Below, in pieces: positions 18,932 through 25,039 of a stretch of 25,039 nt of DNA. A program made the translations under genes and the position numbers. The DNA comes from Hypsibius dujardini (lineage: Eukaryota; Tardigrada; Eutardigrada; Parachela; Hypsibiidae): assembly GCA_001579985.1 (NCBI GenBank), contig LRSR01001323.1, positions 1 to 25,039 of the forward strand, given 5' to 3'. The notes below the pieces were generated by a model. That model searched no databases, was not told where the DNA came from, and saw only the letters and a list, made by a program, of their open reading frames with translations. Numbering within the stretch: position 1 is the first letter of the stretch; every line of letters starts with the position of its first letter.

Positions 18932-20125
18932 CCATTCAATCAATCAACCATTCAATCAATCAATCAACCGATCAATCAATCAATCGATCAGTGTGCATAA
19001 GAACCTACAGTTGAGCCAAGCCAGCTTTTCGGACGGCCGACGAAATGGCCTTGACCGCTACAATGATGGCATTGAGCAGTTGCGTTAAGTCTCCCGTCGC
19101 TAGAAACAAATAAAAACAGAAACTAAGCTGACCAGCAGCAACAATGGTCGAAACAATCAAGAAGAAGTGGAGATATTTAACTGGCCGTATTACAGCGCCA
19201 ACAAAGTCAAGTCGTCTATCTCGGCTCGTGCCTACAGCCATGCGGCGATCCAAATAAATGGCTTAACTTGGATAGCGCTCTGATACGGCCGCGCGTGCAT
19301 CCTGAATGCAGTTTAAATAATGCGCTAACATTCAAATGAATTACTAAATAAATTGAAATATATACTGGCAAAATTTAATTAAATAAAAAAGTTATTTTAT
19401 TTAAAAACAACAACATTTTCAGCATTTAAAATAAGATTCTACATAAAATATCCCAAAACTTCAAGAAAAGTTGATGAATTTTACTAAAATGTCGATTTCC
19501 ATTTTTGTGACTTTAAATAAAATAAAAATATATCTTATTTAAATCCAAAACTCGTATTTTGAGGTACTTGAAATAACTTCAATAGATGATAAAACAACAA
19601 AACCCTCAACATGTAATCAATTGAGTTGATTGCTTGATTGCACATCCAAAAAAAGCACTCACAACACAACCCTTAACATGTGATCCATTGAGTTGATTGA
19701 TTGATTGCACATATAGAAAAAGCACTCAACACAACCCTTAACATGTAATCAATTGAGTTGATTGATTGATTGCACATATAGAAAATGCACTCACAACACA
19801 ACCATAAAGATGTAATCCATTGAGTTGATTGATTGCTTGCACATTTAGAAAAAGCACTCACAACACAACCCTTAACATGTAATCCATTGAGTTGATTGAT
19901 TGATTGTACATATAGAAAATGCACTCACAACACAACCCTTAACATGTAATCCATTGAGTTGATTGATTGATTGCACATATAGGAAAAGCACTCACAGCTG
20001 GGATACTTTTTCTGCTCCTCCAGCACGAATCGCGTCAGGGTGATCGAGTCCGTACTGATCCCGTGGATGTTGCCCACGGATTTGCGGCTCTGCCGGCCGA
20101 CATCCCCGGCTGCGTTGGCGCTCAT
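17150..20125 (-). CDS. fbp: Fructose-1,6-bisphosphatase
   Basis: Seven exons on the minus strand: 20125-19996, 19099-19009, 18695-18440, 18365-18087, 17805-17742, 17661-17609 and 17344-17150; all junctions are GT-AG and in phase, giving 355 residues. The enzyme removes the C1 phosphate of fructose 1,6-bisphosphate, the committed step of gluconeogenesis, in the cytosol. Visible sites: the metal-binding motif LVSEED (Glu115, Glu116), the signature [10 protein letters not shown] (136-145), SINEGY, the shared-subunit motif [25 protein letters not shown], and the family active-site pattern [11 protein letters not shown]. The AMP-inhibition residues of the mammalian enzyme are largely kept (Thr45, Lys130, Tyr131, Arg158; the Glu of TGELT is Asp47). 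The only in-frame ATG of exon 1 is the start. The N terminus is about 18 residues longer than in human FBP1. Introns 1, 2, 4 and 6 carry repeats. Confidence 0.96.
17366..17490. repeat. CAGA repeat in fructose-bisphosphatase intron 6
   Basis: Imperfect CAGA/CAGG tetranucleotides within the intron 17345-17608, beginning about 20 bases from the exon 7 acceptor. Part of this tract was copied to 16801-16881. Confidence 0.85.
17918..18060. repeat. TGTC/TG repeat in fructose-bisphosphatase intron 4
   Basis: TGTGTC and TGTC units filling about half of the intron 17806-18086. The + strand frames over it are low-complexity artefacts. Confidence 0.88.
18808..18990. repeat. ATCA repeat in fructose-bisphosphatase intron 2
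   Basis: About 180 bases of ATCA units with scattered changes (ATCAGTCA, ATCAACCA), inside the intron 18696-19008. It gives INQSINQS-type artefact peptides. Confidence 0.9.
19590..19995. repeat. 67-base tandem repeat including the 5' splice site, fructose-bisphosphatase intron 1
   Basis: About six units with a period of 67 bases (65 in one). On the minus strand each starts at the 5' splice-site sequence GTGAGTGC and runs through TATATGTGCAATCAATCAA, ACTCAATGGATTACATG and GGGTTGTGTT. The real donor of exon 1 (at 19995) is the first unit. Copies of GTGAGTGC end at 19928, 19861, 19794 and 19662. The unit near 19725 has lost two bases and its GT. Confidence 0.92.
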
Positions 20126-20153
20126 TTTGCGGCGAGGGAACAAGTGGAAGACA

Positions 20154-20175
20154 GCGAAACGCGAAACGCGAAACG
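20154..20175 (-). promoter_or_regulatory. Triple GCGAAAC repeat before the fructose-bisphosphatase start
   Basis: Three head-to-tail copies of the 7-base GCGAAAC, read as GTTTCGC on the gene strand, 29-50 bases before the start codon. The word resembles the TTTCGCG part of E2F-type sites. It may lie in the 5' UTR or the core promoter; function is unknown. Confidence 0.4.
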
Positions 20176-20340
20176 AAGCCTTAATATGAGTGTCTGTCTG
20201 TGCCCCACAGTGAAATGCCTTTGAAAAAGAACCAGCAAGGTTGTTGCGTGTGTCTGCTGTTTTACGAGGCAAGTTTCAAGATAACCGACTGAGATAAAAA
20301 AAATGCTACGATGACGCGGCAGAGCATCTTAGACGAAAAT
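20176..20340. other. 5' flank of fructose-bisphosphatase
   Basis: Short upstream stretch before a tandem repeat. No TATA box is obvious on the minus strand. Nothing else seen. Confidence 0.4.
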
Positions 20341-20640
20341 CTCCAGGGGCTGCTGGAATGGAATTGTGAATTGTCGTGGAATAGGTGGACTGTCGTCGAA
20401 TGGGTGGAATAGAATGGAATGGATTGGAACTATTGTTGAGTACGAAGTACTAACTGCTAACTTGGGACGATTTTGAGAGGGACAATGTCTCCAGAACAAT
20501 CTCTCCAGATGCTGTTGGAATGGAATTGTGAATTGTCGTGGAATTGTGAATAGTCGTGGAATAGATGGATTTTTGTGGAATAGAATGGAATGGATTGGAA
20601 CTGCTGAGTACTAACTGCTAACTTAATACGATTTTGAGAC
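20341..20640. repeat. GGAAT-rich two-copy tandem repeat
   Basis: Two units with a period of about 162 bases, starting CTCCAG at 20341 and 20503. Both contain GGAATGGAATTGTGAATTGT and end in CTAACTGCTAACTT-ACGATTTTGAG. The repeat straddles the left end of the fold-back element at 20461. Confidence 0.82.
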
Positions 20641-21190
20641 GACGTCTTCGCTTTACATTTTGTTAACAGAGCTATAATTATGATGATTGTCAATATTTAA
20701 TCCCTCAGTCAGGCTTTGGGAACTTATTTTTGGCAGAATTTCAAAGTTGGGAAAAACACACTGGAAGATTCCATTTTTCCTGATTATTTGCCTATATTGC
20801 CTATATATGTTATTATTATTGTCTATAAAAATCTCAACTTTGGGAAATGGTTCAATTTAAAGAATTTAGACACTGCCCTTCTTAAAATTTAATTTGTGAT
20901 CGATTGGCATCAGCAGGATCTTTTTTTAACGTCCGGGGGTGAGGCTACAGTTCATTCTCGAGCCCGACCAGAAATGACGCGTCGCTCCGCCCCCTGACGT
21001 CCTAAAATGATTCTGCTAGCGCCAAACAATTGTGTATTGGATTTTGAGAGGGATAATGTCAAAGGTCTTTAAAATAAATTCTGGGAGCCTGACCGATGAA
21101 ATTAATTTTGGAAATGTTCATAATGATAGCTCTATTTGAAAACAATACAGCGGAGACATTCTCGATTCCCCCTCTGAAAATCTTTCCAAG
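20461..21190. mobile_element. Fold-back (MITE-like) element, copy 2
   Basis: Diverged relative of 4598-5247. It shares CTTGGGACGATTTTGAGAGG-type ends, AGAGCTATAATTATGATGAT near the left arm, GCAGAATTTCAAAGTTGGG, TCTCGAGCCCGA in the loop, and GTCGCTCCGCCCCCTGACGT in the right arm. Arms pair imperfectly. It has no coding frame. The left border is uncertain because of the overlapping tandem repeat. Confidence 0.65.
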
Positions 21191-21804
21191 TCACTTTATT
21201 ATGTGCTTTTAATTACTATGTATTATTTTTTAAGCAGATAACCTTGCTCGATAAAAAAAACTGGTTACGAACATTAAACTAAAAGCGCTAATATGGAATA
21301 AGTTATTACTACATAATCCACGACGATATTACATTCCTAAATTTATTTAAATAAAAGTAAATTTTAAGTATGTAACTTAACATTTTATAATATATTAATT
21401 TTATAATTTTATAATTTAACCTACAATTTTTTGTGCAGTGATATTAGAGGTTGTAGAGAACTCTGTCTCTCTCTCTCTGTAACAAGCTGGGCCACCTGGA
21501 CCTAGACTGCAGCTGGGCCACCCGCAATACCATAACGTCCGCAGCAGTCCGGTTATAAATTCATACGCATCTTTGATTCGAAAATATTTTGCTCGAGTGT
21601 AAAAAGGTTGGCACGAAACAGGCCGGAATGACCGGTCCGAGGGCGTTCAATATATTCCGCAGACATAAGAGTAGACCAGGCAGCAGAAAGAGTTGCAGTT
21701 AAAAGATGGAGTAACCGGCGTTTGGGGTGGTCCAATTTTCATACAAAAATATACAACCACAGCGAACAATCCCGTGTATGTGTCATTTCCGGGTGGTCCC
21801 CCTT

Positions 21805-21835
<31 letters not shown>

Positions 21836-22192
21836 CATCCTTCTCTACGACACATAGCCATAGATGAACAGGGACAAAAGCCATTGATTGTGAAGCAATA
21901 TCCTCAATGCCACGCCCACCCCACGTGTCAATGCGAAATCACCACGGCGGAATGGTTAACGCCCTCTTTTTCTCCCGCTACTGCGCTCGAAATCCGGAGG
22001 ACATTTTTTACTTTATTCTGTGAGGATAAGTAAATTAGATAAGTGGTGAATTTCACTAATAGGAAATATGTAACTACATGTAAAGATGCTCACAATAAAT
22101 GTAACATGTTCTTGTAAAGATATGTGTCATTTTATTTTTTAAATATTTTTCTTCATTAATTGGGGAATTGGGGAGGGGGGGGAGGTGGGCGC
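21191..22192. other. A/T-rich spacer without recognised gene
   Basis: Contains a short TCTC run near 21465, a (CT)n(TA)n run at 21803-21835, and a G-rich run near 22163-22185. A + strand frame ending at 22033 followed by AATAAA near 22093 could be a last exon, but nothing in it is recognisable. Confidence 0.4.
21803..21835. repeat. (CT)n(TA)n microsatellite
   Basis: Compound CT then TA dinucleotide run. Confidence 0.9.
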
Positions 22193-22462
22193 TCAGTCAA
22201 AACAAGGGGGCCTTAGATTTGTAAACTGACACGTCGGGACGATGGTTGGTAAAAGAGGAAGCATAAATCTTGTGGGATATGATGACAAGGCAACCTGTTG
22301 ACAGGCGTTATCGGACACATGCTGATTTACTGTTGACGACTTCATTAAGATTCCAGGCAGATCCTGCGGGTATGGTATTAGCTTCCGTTTGTCTAGCACA
22401 ACTACTTTCTTCATTGGTTTATCTAAACTCGTTTCGAATTTAGACGCTCTGCATGTCTGCAT
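22193..22462 (-). CDS. Possible 3' terminal exon, unknown product
   Basis: An 89-codon open frame on the minus strand with balanced composition (segments PMKKVVVLDKRKLIPYPQDL and TIVPTCQFTNLRPPCFD), ending in TGA. An acceptor-like ATGCAG lies just upstream, next to a TCTG repeat of the sort seen in introns here. I recognise no domain and found no partner exon. It could equally be a chance frame. Confidence 0.25.
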   Translation of the reverse strand: MQTCRASKFETSLDKPMKKVVVLDKRKLIPYPQDLPGILMKSSTVNQHVSDNACQQVALSSYPTRFMLPLLPTIVPTCQFTNLRPPCFD

Positions 22463-22572
22463 GTCTGTCTATATATCTGTGTGTCTGTCTGTGTGTCTGT
22501 GTGTCTGTCTGTCTGTGCGTGTGTCTGTCTGTGTGTCTGTGTGTCTGTGTGTCTGTGTGTCTGTCTGGCTGT
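22453..22572. repeat. TGTC/TG repeat tract
   Basis: Imperfect TGTCTGTG units. Long + and minus frames across it are artefacts. Confidence 0.88.
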
Positions 22573-23470
22573 CGGCTTGTCTATCAAAGTCTGGCATTTA
22601 GTCTGCCTGCACATCCATTGCGCTGTGTTGTGGTCTTGTCGTCTGTACTGCTGCTAACGATTTATATTCGTCTTGGGTGGTCAGTGGTCACATTGTGGGC
22701 GTTTCCGTTTTACCCCCTACTCCCACGAATTCTTTGATTCTTTTGCCTCGTCACAACGCACTTTCCTCTTTCGTTTCGTTCTGTGATTGAAGAATAGCTT
22801 TCTCCGGCCGGAAGACAGAATAAAAAATAACCAATTTTCGGATTATGAAACTGCCAAAAGGGCCTAATTGACAGACAAATCAGCCTTAATTAACTTCTTT
22901 ACTCTAAGTGCCTTTGAATACTCAGAAGCGCCAGTCGAGCGGCCACAAATTCTCAGTCAGTAGCGCGACAGACATGTCGCGTAATGATCCCGTCGTCGGA
23001 TTACGAGTTGACCGACAGACTGGCTTGTCCGTCCCTCCGTCCCTCCGTCCGTTCGTCGAGGAGAGTTGTTAAAATGTTAGACCACCCAGTGCGGGCAGCC
23101 GTCCAGCGTGTGTTGATGCTCCTAATCTGCCGGTCGTATCTCAAAACAATCTTCCATTTCAAGCTTATTTTTTTAATTTTGAAGTGCGAATTTAATAGCA
23201 GTAAAATAAAACATTTTTTTTAAAATCAAGCGCATAACCACTTTTGATTGATGAAAAATGAGTTGAATTCAAAGTGTTTCATCGAGTAATGTTCCTAATT
23301 GGTGCCCCTTCGAAAGACACATTGCAATTGTCTCTCCAGATGTAATTATTGACGAGAGGATAATACATAGACGCGAGTGGTCAGGCGCCGACAAGACAAG
23401 CTCCCGTCTTATACGATGCCCCTTATCGGGACATCGTATTGACAAGTCTAAAGTAGACTTGCTCTTATCT
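22573..23470. other. Spacer, no gene recognised
   Basis: Includes a short CCGTCCCT tandem run near 23028-23055. No RNA gene or coding exon could be supported. Confidence 0.4.
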
Positions 23471-23471
23471 G

Positions 23472-23696
23472 ATGCCTCCTTCTCGATTGGGTATCCCTGG
23501 AGTTATGACATCCGGAGCGACTGATGCGCGGGTATTGGTGTCCGTCGACGACGCGACCTTCATTGCGGCAGACGCGTGTGGTCGGCATGTCTGTCTGGCG
23601 ACAACGACGGAGAGGTTGCTTATGATTACGACAGTTTACAAGTCCGACGGAAAGAGTTTAAATTTGTTTACCAAATATTTGAAGCGCGATACGTGA
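23472..23696 (+). CDS. Short open frame of unknown status
   Basis: A 74-codon frame from an ATG, with higher G+C than its surroundings and no low-complexity bias (for example ARVLVSVDDATFIAADACG). No domain recognised, no polyadenylation signal seen, and another frame is also open over part of it. It may be an exon or chance. Confidence 0.2.
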   Translation: MPPSRLGIPGVMTSGATDARVLVSVDDATFIAADACGRHVCLATTTERLLMITTVYKSDGKSLNLFTKYLKRDT

Positions 23697-23775
23697 TAGG
23701 AAGTTTTGAAGTTCAAATTTTAAGGAGAGCTGACCGTGTTTGCATTTCTAACAGTCAATTCCCAAACTGAAGAGC

Positions 23776-23858
23776 TGTCTGTGTCTGTGTCTGTGTCTGT
23801 GTCTGTGTCTGTGTCTGTGTCTGTGTCTGTGTCTGTGTCTGTGTCTGTGTCTGTGTCC
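23776..23858. repeat. (TGTGTC)n hexanucleotide microsatellite
   Basis: About 13 near-perfect hexamers, then degraded units. Confidence 0.95.
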
Positions 23859-24188
23859 ATGTTTGTGTCTGTATCTGGAAGAGCGCTATCTTAACGGGAC
23901 GAATTTCTCGCACTCATTTTTTTCATCATCAACGTTACAGACTTCCAATCCGTTCGGGCAAGTTTAAAGTTGCAAGTTCTGACCCAGCCAGGCGCATACA
24001 CACTCCACAAAATTTGCAGGATACAAATACATATACCAGTTCTTTGTACAAATAAAATCCGACACTCTCTGCATCGCGAAAGGTTAAACGAGGAGATTAA
24101 ACGGCACACTTTTCACCTCAATGCACACACACAAACACAGACCCCTTTGCCATTGAAGGGGGGATTAAATCGTCTGGCATCATCATCG

Positions 24189-24922
24189 TCAAAGAAAAAG
24201 GAGACAAAAAAGCGGCAGATTAACGCCCAAGAAGAGGAGCATCCATGCGGGACGGATAATAACTGTTGCCGAGGTGGTGGAAGGCGGCGCCCGGTCCGAA
24301 TCTTCCTCCGTAGAAGAAGGTGTCGCTGGTAACGCGTAACGACTGCGTGCCGGGAAACGGGAAAAGTACCCGTTGCTTGTCTGGATCTTGTAGACCGGTC
24401 TAAGACGTAGGCCAAACATGTCTCGATTATCTTCCAACGCAACAAGTTGCGTGATTTCATCCTCCAACGCGTTGTCTGCCTGCGGGAAGAGTTCACATAA
24501 TTCCGCGGCGTTCTTCCTGCGACGGTTACAGGCATTGGCGTCGGTCCCCTCCTCGCAGTGACAGTCCTTGAGTTTCTCCGCTTTGTCCTGACTGTAAAGG
24601 ATCTCGTAGCTGTTTTTGCAGCGGGTCGTGCAGAATTGACCGCGGAAGGCCTTCTGACAGAGGCTGTGATGGTACTCCAGGGCGGTGGAGCAGGAGACAT
24701 CGCTGGAGCAGACAGCTTCGGCGATCCGGCAGGAAACCGGAGCGTTCTTCGTCTCTAGTTGACGGAGGAGAAGGGTCACTTCCGGTCGGCATGTCTGTTC
24801 GAGACGGTGGCGAACGGCGAGGCAGACTTCGTGGCCTTGGCAACGGCAGTGGAGGAGTGGGGCACCGTGTTCGTTCTGCAGGAGGACGGCCAAGGCATTA
24901 CGGCAACCTGCGGGGCACTGAT
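24189..24922 (-). CDS. GAS1-like GPI-anchored protein, 3' terminal exon (partial)
   Basis: One exon on the minus strand, entered at an acceptor TTTTTCGCAG after 24922 (phase 1, as the split codon shows) and ending in TGA at 24191-24189, about 243 residues. The first part (QCPAGCRNALAVLL to LEQTC, six Cys) is the rear half of a GDNF-receptor/GAS1 domain. The second (VSCRIAEAVC to KNAAELC, ten Cys) is a complete one. Spacing and words such as C-TTRCKNSYE and LKDCHCEE resemble GAS1 (nematode PHG-1) more than the GFR-alpha receptors. A Ser/Thr-rich stalk and a hydrophobic C-terminal tail (PAWMLLFLGVNLPLFCLLFL) predict a GPI anchor on the cell surface. GAS1 proteins modulate Hedgehog or RET signalling in vertebrates; the role here is inferred. 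Signal peptide and first half-domain lie beyond the window. Confidence 0.82.
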
Positions 24923-25039
24923 CTGCGAAAAAGAAAACAAAAGTTAAGGCAAACTGTTTAGATCGATGATACGGGACATGCAAAACTCGACAAGACCTGA
25001 TTTACACACAGACACACAGTCAGGCACACAGACACAGAC
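24923..25039 (-). other. Intron of the GAS1-like gene (partial)
   Basis: Pyrimidine-rich acceptor tract (on the minus strand) followed by a CACAGA-type repeat at 24998-25039, like the other introns of this window. The upstream exon is not in the window. Confidence 0.65.

Noticed and set aside
18665-19014. Serine/asparagine/glutamine-rich frames (INQS repeats)
   Set aside because: Pure ATCA microsatellite in an intron, open in several frames by chance.
19590-19995. CRISPR-like array
   Set aside because: The 67-base units are contiguous with no unique spacers, lie in an animal intron, and are a plain tandem repeat.
24113-24700. 195-residue arginine-rich minus frame overlapping the GAS1-like exon
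   Set aside because: Out-of-frame shadow of the GAS1-like exon, with no domain and no Cys pattern.

Overview
The window looks like animal nuclear DNA, probably from an ecdysozoan invertebrate such as a nematode or a close ally; the species is not identifiable by eye. The evidence is GT-AG spliced genes, sigma-class glutathione S-transferases (GSTs) of animal type, a canonical metazoan 5S rRNA, an animal fructose-1,6-bisphosphatase and a GAS1-like receptor exon. Non-coding DNA is rich in CAGA/TCTG and ATCA tetranucleotide repeats and in short DNA transposons.

Layout. Positions 1044-12904 hold five tandem sigma-class GST genes, all on the + strand. Each has two exons and a single phase-1 intron at the same codon. 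Genes 3 and 4 lie in a recent segmental duplication (about 5293-9022 and 9311-11608). The gene 3 intron gained two DNA transposons that gene 4 lacks, so gene 4 preserves the empty sites. A fold-back element lies between genes 2 and 3. Positions 12905-16670 are gene-poor but hold two identical 5S rRNA genes in convergent orientation, forming a large inverted repeat. Positions 17150-20125 (minus strand) hold a complete seven-exon fructose-1,6-bisphosphatase gene. Four of its six introns hold simple or tandem repeats, and part of its last exon has been copied downstream of the gene. A second fold-back element follows at 20461-21190. Positions 21191-24188 are mostly repeats with a few unassigned open frames. 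At 24189-24922 (minus strand) lies the 3' terminal exon of a GAS1-like, GPI-anchored protein gene that continues beyond the right edge.

Roles. The GSTs act in glutathione conjugation and/or prostaglandin-type isomerisation. The bisphosphatase catalyses the committed step of gluconeogenesis, and 5S rRNA belongs to the ribosome. Apart from the GST array there is no sign that these genes work as one pathway. I found no convincing new multi-gene system. The most interesting signals are structural: an array of copied 5' splice sites in the bisphosphatase intron 1, the copied last-exon fragment, the paired empty and filled transposon sites, and uneven amino-acid change between the two exons of GST genes 3 and 4.
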